In this document: piece by piece, positions 53,387 to 61,960 of the stretch
How positions within the stretch are numbered: position 1 is the first letter of the stretch
Layout: every line of letters begins with the position of its first letter
NCBI RefSeq assembly: GCF_030055435.1
Contig: NZ_JASFYG010000001.1
Location: forward strand, 268,154-332,153
Direction: 5' to 3'
DNA from: Methanothermobacter sp.
GTDB taxonomy: Archaea > Methanobacteriota > Methanobacteria > Methanobacteriales > Methanothermobacteraceae
DNA: 64,000 nucleotides
Made by a program: the position numbers and the translations under genes
The notes under the pieces: generated by a model
Databases searched by the model: none
The model's input: only the letters and a program-made list of their open reading frames with translations
What the model was told of the DNA's origin: nothing

Positions 53387-54310
53387 ATGTTCGGACTCTT
53401 TGGAAGGAGGAGGGATGAAAGGGAAGTTATTGAACTTGAACCCGACGGGCCGGTGGACTGCATCGCAGATTTCACCTACAACTTCCACTGGCAGCACAGA
53501 GGTGAGAAGCTTGACCCTGATGACAGGATCCCCGGTACATCCTGCACCTTCAGGGATGTTGTTGAACACCTCAAGGGTGGAGGTGAGGTAGTTATAAGGG
53601 GGGATGCCGGCCACAGACTCGCCTCAAGCATGGGGGCGGACCTTGCATACTTCGGGGGAACCGGTGGCGCCCTGGATACAGGTGTCCTGACCGTTGAGGG
53701 GGACGTGGACACCCGTATGGGTATCAGCATGGTCTCAGGCACAATTTATGTGAAGGGGAAGGTTAAGGACCCTGTGGGGAACGTAGTTGAGGTTAAATCC
53801 GATAGGAGGGGATATAAGAAGTTCCTATCAGTAACTGACATCCTTAAATCGGGCCTCAGGGACGAAAAACCCGTTAATTTTACATTCACCCCCGGCAGGA
53901 TGGTCATAGATGATGGTCATATCAGGGACACCCTCTGCGCCAGGCTTGATGTTGACGCCGAGGTGATCCACAAAGGGGACGTGGACCTATCAACCGGGAT
54001 ACTCATGAGGCGCGGGAAGGTCCGGGTGAATGGTAACGCCGGTAAAAATACAGGGGCGCTCCTCAGCGGGGGGACGGTTATCATAGATGGTGACTGTGAC
54101 GACTTCTCTGGCATAGACATGAGGGATGGTTACCTCATAGTGAACGGAAATGCAGGTAAATTCATGGGGGCCCAGCGGAAGGGTGGAGTGATACTTGCAA
54201 GGGACGGAAAACCTGTCCCCCCAACTTCAGAGCACAAATTAAAGGATGAGGACAAGGAAATCCTGCTGGGACTGGGTTTCAGGCCACAGTTATTCCGTAG
54301 ATTTTCATAG
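53387..54310 (+). CDS. FwdC/GltB-like GXGXG beta-helix protein
   Basis: 307 residues with repeated GxxG units: GGEVVIRGDAGHRLASSMG, GVLTVEGDVDTRMGISMVSG, GKVRVNGNAGKNTGALLSGG and GYLIVNGNAGKFMGAQRKGG. These are the GXGXG helix repeats found in formylmethanofuran dehydrogenase subunit C and glutamate synthase. Here they occur in two blocks without other Fwd subunits nearby, so this is a stand-alone member, often misnamed tributyrin esterase. The ATG follows GGAGGTGCTCTA. Role unknown; subunit scaffolding is a guess. Confidence 0.8.
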   Translation: MFGLFGRRRDEREVIELEPDGPVDCIADFTYNFHWQHRGEKLDPDDRIPGTSCTFRDVVEHLKGGGEVVIRGDAGHRLASSMGADLAYFGGTGGALDTGVLTVEGDVDTRMGISMVSGTIYVKGKVKDPVGNVVEVKSDRRGYKKFLSVTDILKSGLRDEKPVNFTFTPGRMVIDDGHIRDTLCARLDVDAEVIHKGDVDLSTGILMRRGKVRVNGNAGKNTGALLSGGTVIIDGDCDDFSGIDMRDGYLIVNGNAGKFMGAQRKGGVILARDGKPVPPTSEHKLKDEDKEILLGLGFRPQLFRRFS

Positions 54311-54360
54311 AAAAACCACGTACCCTGAAAAAATTTATAGTCAATGATAGAAAGGTCACC

Positions 54361-55062
54361 ATGCTTGATATAACCATGACCCTTACAGACTCTGTGATCA
54401 GATTCATAGAGGAAACCGGGTATCCCGTTATAGTCTTTCTCATGGCCCTTGAAAGTGCCTTTATCCCAGTTCCAAGTGAGGTTATAATGCCCTTCAGCGG
54501 ATACATAGCATGGCAGCAGAATCTGATCCTCACTGGGGTTGTAATTCGGGTGCGCTGGGTAACCTTCTGGGTTCTCTTCTGGCCTATATTGCGGGTCTTA
54601 AGGGAGGGCGTCCCTTACTGGAGAGGTATGGCCCATACATCATGGTAACAGCTGGCAAGCCCAGGATGGCCTATGAATGGTTTGAAGGGTATGGGCACGA
54701 GGCCGTCCTCATCTCGAGGATGCTGCCGGTTATCAGAACCTTCATATCCCTCCCTGCAGGTATAGCCAGGATGAATCTGAAGAAATTCGTTATCTATACA
54801 TTCGCCGGTTCCCTGCCATGGTGCCTCATCCTTGCATACTGGTTATCTTCTCGCTCCTCGCTGGACTTCACTGAGGCCAGTGTTCCATGCGCTCGACTAC
54901 GCCATACTCATCGCCATACCCCTGATCCTCCTCCATTTACAGGAAAAGATGAAATCTAAGGAACCTCATGTAAGTAAATGGAGAATTCATGTTAAATCTA
55001 AATTCTGGAAGCCATGGATGCATGGAAATGTGTTAGGACTATTGAAAATCTTGGAATTATGA
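54361..55062 (+). pseudogene. DedA-family membrane protein, two frameshifts
   Basis: The first frame encodes GYPVIVFLMALESAFIPVPSE and VIMPFSGYIAWQQ, the standard DedA start. After 54543 the continuing homology (GALGNLLGSLLAYIAGLKGG, FISLPAGIARMNLKKF) is in another frame because one base is missing, and near 54840 it returns to the first frame (RWTSLRPVFHALDYAILIAIPLILL). DedA proteins are membrane-homeostasis or lipid-scramblase relatives. With two breaks this reading is a pseudogene unless the sequence has errors. Confidence 0.72.
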
Positions 55063-55115
55063 AAAAGCCATTAGCAGAGTTAAACAGGAGAAAAACCCAA
55101 TTATCGTCACACGTT

Positions 55116-55123
55116 AAAAAAAA
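55116..55123 (-). terminator. Oligo-T terminator after the CobN-like gene
   Basis: Eight T residues on the minus strand, 16 bp after the stop of the 55139-59083 gene. Confidence 0.55.
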
Positions 55124-55138
55124 TAAAGGGGGATGAAA

Positions 55139-58100
55139 TTATTTTCTGAGGGGTCCGAAGTAGTAGCCAACTCCGAGAAGGCAGAAGATTCCAAGTATGC
55201 CAAGAACAGCGTAGAGCTGTGTGCTGCCTGATTTCTCCTCTGCCTGTGGGGTTGAGATCTCATAGGCACTTCCAGGTTTCTGTTCTGATGCTCCTGCAAC
55301 ACCCGGGGATGATGAGCCTGACTCTGAGGCGGAGGACTGTACCGGAACACCTGCATGGGTGCCTGGAGATCTTCCTCCTCTTCCTGTGGTTCCATGGGAT
55401 CCTGTGGTGGTTCCATGATCTGAACCCTGGTTGTTTCCCTGGTCTGTGTCTGTGGAGGTACCCCCACCCGTTTCTGTGGAAGTCCCCTCACCCAGCATCT
55501 CGGATATTGCTGCAACTTCGGCCCCTGAGAGGGATACAAGTCCCCTTGTATGGGCCTGCCTCACATAGCGTGCTATCATCTGGAGGGCTGATGCATCAAG
55601 CTGTGACCTCACAGAACTGTCAAAGAGGAATGTATCGGCAATCCTCCTCCAGACATCGGCTGATGCCACGTCCACGAGGGCATCACTCATGAAGAGGTCC
55701 CTCACCTGCAGTGCTATTGATGCGCTGCCAGATGGACCCTCACGCAGTTTGCCCTGGATCCATGCGGGGTTGAGGAGTGTCACTGCAAGGTCATCGTAGG
55801 CTGACTCCTGGAGGGTCCTTATGATGGGTGTTCCGTAGGCTGTTTTTGCAATGTAGCTGTTTATGTTTCTCCCTGTGAGGTAGTTAACCATGAAGTTCAC
55901 GGTGACCGAGACCCTGTAGAGGCAGGTTCCCTCGCCGGGTGCCCTGTAGGGCATTATCACCATGCTGGCGTCAACTGTACGAAGGAGTGACTCCAGGAGT
56001 TTTGGGCTCTGGAGGCCGTTGAGGTCCCTTCCATAGGCATACGAGTAGTAGCTGAGGTAGGTCTCTGCAAGCTCTTCGGCTGTCCAGTCATCCCGTGACC
56101 AGAGTATCCTGTCGACACCTGCACCATGGGGGTCTGCACCAGGTGGCAATCCAAAGATCCTGGTCCTTGCAAGCCTGTCAGCCATTGCATCGGCCGCTGA
56201 ACTGTTCATCCCTGAGGCCACCAGTTCACTGTAGATGCCTGATCTGAGGGCAAGGTAGTGTTTTCGCACATAGTTCATCTCAGATGACTCGTTGAGGTTC
56301 GCTATCCTCTTAATTGTATTGTCTATGACGTCCATTGCCCCTGGGATCGCCCCTCGGAAGTTGTGGAAGTCGCTTATCACAACATCGATCCTTGGCCTTC
56401 CAAGTTCACTGAGTGGGATGATCTCTGTCCCGATGAGTGCTCCGCTCTCATAGACCGGTTTAACACCCAGGAAGTAGAATATGGCTGCGATGCTCTGTCC
56501 ACCGGTTGATATAATGTCACCTATATCCACGGCAACGGTTTCAGGGTACCTTCCACTGTTTGCCTCCCTGTGGCGTTTAAGCATCTCCTCTGCAGCCCTT
56601 GATCCCATCACCACCGCTGCGGGGTCAGGGATGGATGATGGGTCAAAGGTGTACATGTTCCGGCCTGTTGGAAGCGCCGCAAGGTTGATTATGGGGCTTC
56701 TCGCTGGAGCTGGCTGTATGAATTCCCCGTTGAGGGCCCTCAGGAGTGAGGCCATCTCGTTACTGGCACTCATGATGAGAAGGTTTCTTATCTCATCCCT
56801 CCTTGCCGTTCTGTTTGCAGGGTCAAAGGATATGATTGCATCAAGGAACCTCTCAAGGGTTTCACTGTCAGGGAGCTCCCCGAAGGTGTGGAGCCCGTAG
56901 GGCATGAGGATCTCTGTGAGCTCATGGAGGTACTCCTCAAGTCTCAGTCTGAGGACACTGAAGGGGGTTGAGTTACTCACGTTGAGCCTCACTTCGAGGC
57001 CAGCCCTCTTCACACCATCCCTTATGAGGGATTCCAGGACGTTCATCCTGTCCCTATCCCCTGATGCCTCTGCAGTGCTGTAGGATCCCAGGAGGTCTGC
57101 AAGTTCCTGGTATACGCCGTAGAGTTCAGTCCTCATGACCGGTGGTATGAGGTATGAGATGGTAACGGCGTATGCCCTCCTCTTGGCAGGGTTTATAACG
57201 GCCTCAAGGGGGTCCTCCATCTTGAGGAGGTGTATGTTGGGGATGGATCCTATGAGGGTGTTTGGCCAGTCATCCTCTGTCATGGCATTCACATGGCCCG
57301 GTAGCAGCTCCAGTGTCCCGTGCTGCCCCACGTGTACCACTGCGTCGGCCCTGAATCCATTCTGAAGCCAGAGGTAGAAGGCTATGAACTGGTGTGTCGG
57401 TGGTAGTGTGCCGTTGTTGAGTGTACCGTTCCACCTCCAGACCGGCTGCGGACCCATAAACATGTTGCCGAGCATGAAGCCGGGGATCACAATGCTGCTG
57501 TTGTAGACCATGATGTTACCTGGAGCCGGACCCCACATTGCCTCAACCTGGCGCCTGAGGGTTACCGGGAGCTTTGAATACCACCTGAGGTACTCTGAAA
57601 CCGGCACCGTGATGCATCCAGCCTCAACCAGTTTCCGGAGTTCTGACTGTGTCATGTTCCTGGGGTTTCTTCCAGCCCTGTTTATGAGTTCATAGATGTA
57701 CTCGGGGGTCAGATTTCCGTTTCCAGTGGTGTAACCTGCTGCCCTCATTGCAAGGAGTATGTTGCTCAGACTGCCGTAGAGGTTGAGGCCATTGGTTGCC
57801 GGCATCCCCTCATCATGGGTGCTGTCAAAGTAGACGATGGCCACCCTCTTGTCACTGTTCACCTTCTTCCGGAGATTCACCCAGGCAAGTGTTCGCTCAA
57901 CCAGCTGGTTTATCCCGGGCTCATAGGCCACGTATTCCTTGAGTGTGACCCCGGTTAGCGGGTCAGGGTCAGAGACCCTGTTACCACCTATAAGTATGGG
58001 TTCTATTCGCCCCTGCATCTCAAACATGGCGAGCCAGTAGTACTCCAGGCCCCTGAGGCCCTGCTGTCTGCTGCTGTTTATGTAATCATCCAGTGAGGTC

Positions 58101-59083
58101 TGCAGGAACACCGGGAGCGGGCCCTGAACAGGTACGTTGAGGTCAGTGAAGAAGGTTATGGTCTGGTTGTCTGGCCAGTAACCGAACTGTACACAGGCAA
58201 CAAGGGCGTCAATCACCGAACTGTTGTTGACCATGAAGAAGCGCCTCGAGGCCCCTATGGGGTCTGAACAGTAGAAGTAGGGTATCACGTTGAGTCCCTT
58301 TGCCTCGAGTTTCTGTATGAGGGTCTCATAGACGTCCATGTTACCCGATAGGTAGTATCGGTTCAGTATAGCAACCCCCACCCATGGGGCCCCTGGCCTG
58401 TAGAGGGTGGTGTTCATGTACCATTCTGTGTAGGATTCTCTGTCTGTGTAAACACGTGGTGCCAGTGGATGGTAGAGGAAGTCCTGCATTCCAGGTACCA
58501 GTTTTGTGTCGTTTGCAGTGAGGTTAACGGCCCCGCTGAGCCTCAGGACCTCCAGGAGCGTCCTCTTTATGTTCTCCCGTGAGAGTGCAGGTGCTGCCAC
58601 CGGACCATAGGCTGGAAGGTTGGTTACATTAACACCTGTCACGTTGGGTTTTACAGGGCCCAGGACGAATATTCGCGCCCCAGGTTTCATGCTGGCTGCG
58701 AGGGCCTGGAAGTCGACTGCTGCATCGAATTCCGTCCCATAGCTCATCCCTGTCACCGGGTAACCGGGTCTTGTGAAGAGGAAGAATATATCTGCGTTCT
58801 TCACGTCATTTTTGAACTGGCTGGATGCCGTTGAGTTGAGGTTGAAGGTGTCCATGGTGTATATTTTCAGACTGAAGTTGTATCCAGCGGGGAGGAGGTC
58901 GTTGTGGTATGCGTCGTTCATTATGGGGTCGACGGTTCCCACCACGCAGCCTGTGAGGAGCACCACCATGTTTGTATCCTTCAGCATCTTTGACTCTGTT
59001 GTGTTGGTGTCGTTGTCTGCCGCTGAGACTGATGGAACTGAAACAATGAGCAGAATAAGTGCTATCAGCAGAAACTTCTTCAT
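55139..59083 (-). CDS. Extracytoplasmic CobN-like chelatase-family protein
   Basis: 1314 residues. An N-terminal signal peptide (about 1-22, ending SVSA) precedes a CobN/BchH-type domain. Visible family features are HVGQHGTLELLPG at about 610-622 (cf. HGTxExLPG), PNIHLLKMEDPLEA, VVISDFHNFRGAIPGAMD near 910, and FGLPPGADPHGAG at about 985. The C-terminus has a low-complexity Ser/Gly/Thr linker (about 1190-1275) and a single transmembrane helix (LYAVLGILGIFCLLGVGYYFG) with a basic tail, so the mature protein should be membrane-anchored and face outside. Known CobN inserts cobalt into corrin in the cytoplasm with CobS/CobT; no such partners lie nearby. Ribosome-binding site AGGAGGTG. Confidence 0.85.
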   Translation of the reverse strand: MKKFLLIALILLIVSVPSVSAADNDTNTTESKMLKDTNMVVLLTGCVVGTVDPIMNDAYHNDLLPAGYNFSLKIYTMDTFNLNSTASSQFKNDVKNADIFFLFTRPGYPVTGMSYGTEFDAAVDFQALAASMKPGARIFVLGPVKPNVTGVNVTNLPAYGPVAAPALSRENIKRTLLEVLRLSGAVNLTANDTKLVPGMQDFLYHPLAPRVYTDRESYTEWYMNTTLYRPGAPWVGVAILNRYYLSGNMDVYETLIQKLEAKGLNVIPYFYCSDPIGASRRFFMVNNSSVIDALVACVQFGYWPDNQTITFFTDLNVPVQGPLPVFLQTSLDDYINSSRQQGLRGLEYYWLAMFEMQGRIEPILIGGNRVSDPDPLTGVTLKEYVAYEPGINQLVERTLAWVNLRKKVNSDKRVAIVYFDSTHDEGMPATNGLNLYGSLSNILLAMRAAGYTTGNGNLTPEYIYELINRAGRNPRNMTQSELRKLVEAGCITVPVSEYLRWYSKLPVTLRRQVEAMWGPAPGNIMVYNSSIVIPGFMLGNMFMGPQPVWRWNGTLNNGTLPPTHQFIAFYLWLQNGFRADAVVHVGQHGTLELLPGHVNAMTEDDWPNTLIGSIPNIHLLKMEDPLEAVINPAKRRAYAVTISYLIPPVMRTELYGVYQELADLLGSYSTAEASGDRDRMNVLESLIRDGVKRAGLEVRLNVSNSTPFSVLRLRLEEYLHELTEILMPYGLHTFGELPDSETLERFLDAIISFDPANRTARRDEIRNLLIMSASNEMASLLRALNGEFIQPAPARSPIINLAALPTGRNMYTFDPSSIPDPAAVVMGSRAAEEMLKRHREANSGRYPETVAVDIGDIISTGGQSIAAIFYFLGVKPVYESGALIGTEIIPLSELGRPRIDVVISDFHNFRGAIPGAMDVIDNTIKRIANLNESSEMNYVRKHYLALRSGIYSELVASGMNSSAADAMADRLARTRIFGLPPGADPHGAGVDRILWSRDDWTAEELAETYLSYYSYAYGRDLNGLQSPKLLESLLRTVDASMVIMPYRAPGEGTCLYRVSVTVNFMVNYLTGRNINSYIAKTAYGTPIIRTLQESAYDDLAVTLLNPAWIQGKLREGPSGSASIALQVRDLFMSDALVDVASADVWRRIADTFLFDSSVRSQLDASALQMIARYVRQAHTRGLVSLSGAEVAAISEMLGEGTSTETGGGTSTDTDQGNNQGSDHGTTTGSHGTTGRGGRSPGTHAGVPVQSSASESGSSSPGVAGASEQKPGSAYEISTPQAEEKSGSTQLYAVLGILGIFCLLGVGYYFGPLRK

Positions 59084-59260
59084 TTTTTCACCTCCTTTAA
59101 ATTTTTAATAATTTGCTGATTCAATATCGTAAAGAGATTTGATGGGATTCTATTTAAATCTTAATTAAAATATTCTAAGTATGAACAATTTAAAAAAGAG
59201 TAGGTCAAAAGTAATACCTGATTCATGTTTTAAATGAAATGATTTCTCATATGGTAAGCC

Positions 59261-59410
59261 AAAAAAAGATTCAATCAAGGACTATCTTCTCAAAATACCC
59301 ATCCAACCTAAAATCAAAAAAAGATTCAATCAAGGACTATCTTCTCAAAATACCCATCCAACCTAAAATCAAAAAAAGATTCAATCAAGGACTATCTTCT
59401 CAAAATACTC
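59261..59410. repeat. 55-bp tandem repeat, about 2.7 copies
   Basis: Units at 59261-59315, 59316-59370 and a partial third from 59371. Each begins AAAAAAAGATTCAATCAAGG and continues with CTATCTTCTCAAAATACCC. The third copy is the 3' end of the DUF483 gene, so the first two extend that end into the intergenic space. The copies are identical where they overlap, so the duplication is recent. They carry no unrelated spacers and are not a CRISPR array. Confidence 0.92.
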
Positions 59411-59926
59411 ATCATATGCCAGATGAAAATGCGGGAGCTTCATGCGGAGTTCATCCTCAAGTTCAAGTATCCTCTTAAACTCCTCCATGTCTGCAAAGGC
59501 TATGAGATTCCTCTCCCATGCCTCCCTGCATCTGAGGCTACAGGGTATGAAACCTGATGGTAGCACAAGGGCGCATTTACCCGGGGGAACCTCAAGTTCA
59601 TCCACCTCTGCAAGGTGATCCTCATCAATCGCATACCTGGTGTTCTCAGAGAAGCTCTTTATGCAGCACTCAGGGTAGCCAAGGAGTCTCCCTATGTTCT
59701 CATCATCACCCCTGTACACACCAAGTTCCGTGGATATCATGGGATCCAGGGCAGGCCTCACAGGCGGATTGTACCGTGAGGTTATCTCAATCTGCAGCTG
59801 GAGCCTCGACATGAGCTGGTTGAACTGGAAGTCATCCATACGGCAGACGACCTTCAGGCAGTCCCTGCATCCATCTTCCCTTATCCTCAGTATCCTCTCA
59901 TAGATCCTCTCTAGCATGAAAACCAC
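59381..59926 (-). CDS. DUF483 family protein
   Basis: 181 residues with CRDCLKVVCR, LLGYPECCIKSFSENTRYA and PSGFIPCSLRCREAWERNL, a pattern of cysteines (PECC, SLRC) seen in DUF483 proteins of archaea. These suggest a metal or redox role, but no function is established. GTG 59926 (GAGGTAGAT upstream) or ATG 59917 starts it. It begins two bases after the arfC stop. The 3' end is the source of a 55-bp tandem repeat. Confidence 0.78.
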   Translation of the reverse strand: MVFMLERIYERILRIREDGCRDCLKVVCRMDDFQFNQLMSRLQLQIEITSRYNPPVRPALDPMISTELGVYRGDDENIGRLLGYPECCIKSFSENTRYAIDEDHLAEVDELEVPPGKCALVLPSGFIPCSLRCREAWERNLIAFADMEEFKRILELEDELRMKLPHFHLAYDEYFEKIVLD

Positions 59927-59928
59927 AT

Positions 59929-60579
59929 CTACCTCTTTACTGTGTACTCAACTATGAGGTCCTCCCCCAGGGTGTAGAACCTCTCAAGTTCAAGTTTTAT
60001 GGCCTCAGACATATCGTCTATGCCCTCACCATCAACCAGTGTCCTTGCCTCCCTGCCACCGGCGATCATCGGGGCTATGCACACCCGGACCTCATCAACA
60101 AGGCCCTCCGTTAACATGGAGTAGTTGAGGGTTGAGCCCCCCTCGAGCATCAGCCTCCTGACACCCATCTCATGGAGCCTCTCAAGGAGCAGGCAGAGGT
60201 CCACCCTGTCTTTTCCTGCAACCACAACCTCAGCCCTTTTTCTGAGTTCATTAACCCTTGATGCCGGGGCACTCTCCGAGACACCTATCACAGTGGGGGC
60301 CTCATGGTTGAGGACCCTGAAATTCAGGGGTGTCCTTGCCCTGCTGTCAACAACCACCCTGAGAGGGTTATCCCCTTCCTCTGCATCGACCCTGTGGACG
60401 GTGAGTCGAGGGTCATCTGCGAGTACCGTGTTTATTCCCACCATTATGGCGTCACATTCCCTTCGAAGCTCATGGACCCTCCTGAGATCCTCCTCACCGG
60501 ATATCTCAGAGCTACCTGTCTTTGTTGCAATCTTACCGTCCAGTGTCATTGCTGCGTTGAGTATAACGTATGGCCTCAT
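59929..60579 (-). CDS. 2,5-diamino-6-(ribosylamino)-pyrimidinone 5'-phosphate reductase
   Basis: 216 residues of the RibD C-terminal/DHFR-like reductase fold: PYVILNAAMTLDGKIATKTGSS, IMVGINTVLADDPRLTVH, RLMLEGGSTLNYSML and VRVCIAPMIAGG. In archaea this enzyme reduces the ribosylamino side chain early in riboflavin and F420 (deazaflavin) synthesis. ATG 60579 has GGAGGAGAGG upstream. Followed by the DUF483 gene in the same operon. Confidence 0.93.
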   Translation of the reverse strand: MRPYVILNAAMTLDGKIATKTGSSEISGEEDLRRVHELRRECDAIMVGINTVLADDPRLTVHRVDAEEGDNPLRVVVDSRARTPLNFRVLNHEAPTVIGVSESAPASRVNELRKRAEVVVAGKDRVDLCLLLERLHEMGVRRLMLEGGSTLNYSMLTEGLVDEVRVCIAPMIAGGREARTLVDGEGIDDMSEAIKLELERFYTLGEDLIVEYTVKR

Positions 60580-60613
60580 GAACCCTCTCCTCCAGTCTAT
60601 AGGTTTATATCCA

Positions 60614-60704
60614 CCATACTATTAAATTAGTGTGGAAACTGATGGTCTGGATGACGGTGGGGCAGTCGACACCGCCACCCATACTATCAAATTAGTGTGG
60701 AAAC
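60614..60704. repeat. 26-bp direct repeat in the divergent arfC/CMD promoter
   Basis: CCATACTATTAAATTAGTGTGGAAAC at 60614-60639 recurs at 60679-60704 with one mismatch (T/C), 65 bp apart. Within each copy CCATACTA and TAGTGTGG form a weak inverted pair. A GC-rich hairpin (GGTGGGGC ... GCCACC) lies between them. Confidence 0.85.
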
Positions 60705-60735
60705 GAGTGGGGTTTCCAGATGGGGAGGTTGAAGT

Positions 60736-61104
60736 ATGGACAGATACACTGCTGGAATGGAGATACTTGAGAGGATACACAGGGAGTCCTACAGGAAGCT
60801 GCGTGATGAACTTGAGGATGTTGCACCTGATCTTTCAAGGTTCGTGGTTGAATTTGCATACGGTGACATCTACTCCAGGGATGCGCTGGATCTTAAAACA
60901 AGGGAACTTGTCACCGTGGCTGCCCTTACGGTTCTTGGGGCTGAAAAACAGTTGAAAAGTCATGTGAAGGGTGCCCTCAATGCCGGGTGCAGCAGGGAGG
61001 AGATAATTGAGGTCCTAATCCAGATGGCTGTCTATGCAGGGTTCCCTGCAGCCATAAATGGTGTTACTGCGGCAGCTGAGGTTTTCAGGGAGATGGATGA
61101 ATAA
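60736..61104 (+). CDS. Carboxymuconolactone decarboxylase family protein (AhpD-like fold)
   Basis: 122 residues; [59 protein letters not shown] is the CMD core. The CxxxH/CxxC redox motif of AhpD is lacking; one cysteine (AGCSREE) remains. In methanogens such proteins have unknown roles. ATG 60736 follows GGGGAGGTTGAAGT. Confidence 0.9.
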   Translation: MDRYTAGMEILERIHRESYRKLRDELEDVAPDLSRFVVEFAYGDIYSRDALDLKTRELVTVAALTVLGAEKQLKSHVKGALNAGCSREEIIEVLIQMAVYAGFPAAINGVTAAAEVFREMDE

Positions 61105-61116
61105 ATCCAGAGGGCC

Positions 61117-61872
61117 TCAGAGGCCAAAAATTCTTTCTGCATTGGATGTTGTCACCCTGTCAACATCCTCAACATCGGTTTCCTTGATCTCTGCTATTTT
61201 CTTAACCGCTTCAGCCACAAATGCTGGCTCGTTGCGCTTCCCCCTGAAAGGGGAGAGGTAGGGACTGTCTGTCTCTGTAAGCATACTCTCCAGCGGGAGG
61301 TCCTCCACAAGTTTCATGTGGTGATCTGAGAAGGTCACAAGTGTGGATATTGATATGTGGTAGCCAGCGTCCATTATCCTCTCTGCAGTGGATAGGCTGC
61401 CGCCGTAGCAGTGAAAGACCACCTCTGGTATGCTGTACTCCAGTACAATCTCAAGGGCCCTCTCCTCGGCGTCCCTTGCATGGACAACCAGGGGCATCTC
61501 ATGTTCCTCTGCAAGTTTGGCGAAGATTCTGAAGGCCTCCTCCTGTCTTCTTCTTCCTTCAGCATCGTGGGTGTGGTGGAAATCCATCCCTGTCTCACCT
61601 ATGGCCACGATCCTGTCAATGTGTGATTCTATCTGCCCCGAGACCTCCTCTATGAGTTCAGGTCTGGCCTTTGATGCGTCGGCAGGATGGAAACCCATGG
61701 TGGGGTATATGAATCCTGGATAATCTGAGGAAAGTGCAAGGGCTCTCCTGTTGCCCCCGAGTCCAACACCGGAATCTATAACAGCCCTCAGTTTTCCCTT
61801 TGCCCTTTCAATAACTTCTTCACGGTTTCTGTTGAAGTCCTTGAAGTCCAGGTGACAGTGAACATCTATTAT
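61117..61872 (-). CDS. tatD: TatD-family metal-dependent hydrolase, apparently AUA start
   Basis: About 251 residues of the TIM-barrel TatD nuclease family: VHCHLDFKDF (HxH metal ligands), IGETGMDFHHTHD, VVHARDAEE, VVFHCYGG and LTETDSPYLSPFRG. The shorter ATG at 61698 would delete the HxH motif. The frame is open to an upstream TAA, but contains no ATG, GTG or TTG before VHCH; ATA at 61872 has GGAGGG six bases away and gives MIDVHCHLD. TatD removes damaged or 3' ends of DNA. Convergent with the CMD gene. Confidence 0.85.
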   Translation of the reverse strand: MIDVHCHLDFKDFNRNREEVIERAKGKLRAVIDSGVGLGGNRRALALSSDYPGFIYPTMGFHPADASKARPELIEEVSGQIESHIDRIVAIGETGMDFHHTHDAEGRRRQEEAFRIFAKLAEEHEMPLVVHARDAEERALEIVLEYSIPEVVFHCYGGSLSTAERIMDAGYHISISTLVTFSDHHMKLVEDLPLESMLTETDSPYLSPFRGKRNEPAFVAEAVKKIAEIKETDVEDVDRVTTSNAERIFGL

Positions 61873-61960
61873 ATTGATCCCTCCATTGATAGCTTGGATA
61901 TCATGTCCTTTTTATATCCATTTTAGGACATTATAGCCTTAAAAGTCACTTGAAGCGAAT

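Noticed and set aside
59261-59410. Regular repeats that might be a small CRISPR array
   Set aside because: The 55-bp units are contiguous and identical, without distinct spacers; the third copy is coding sequence.
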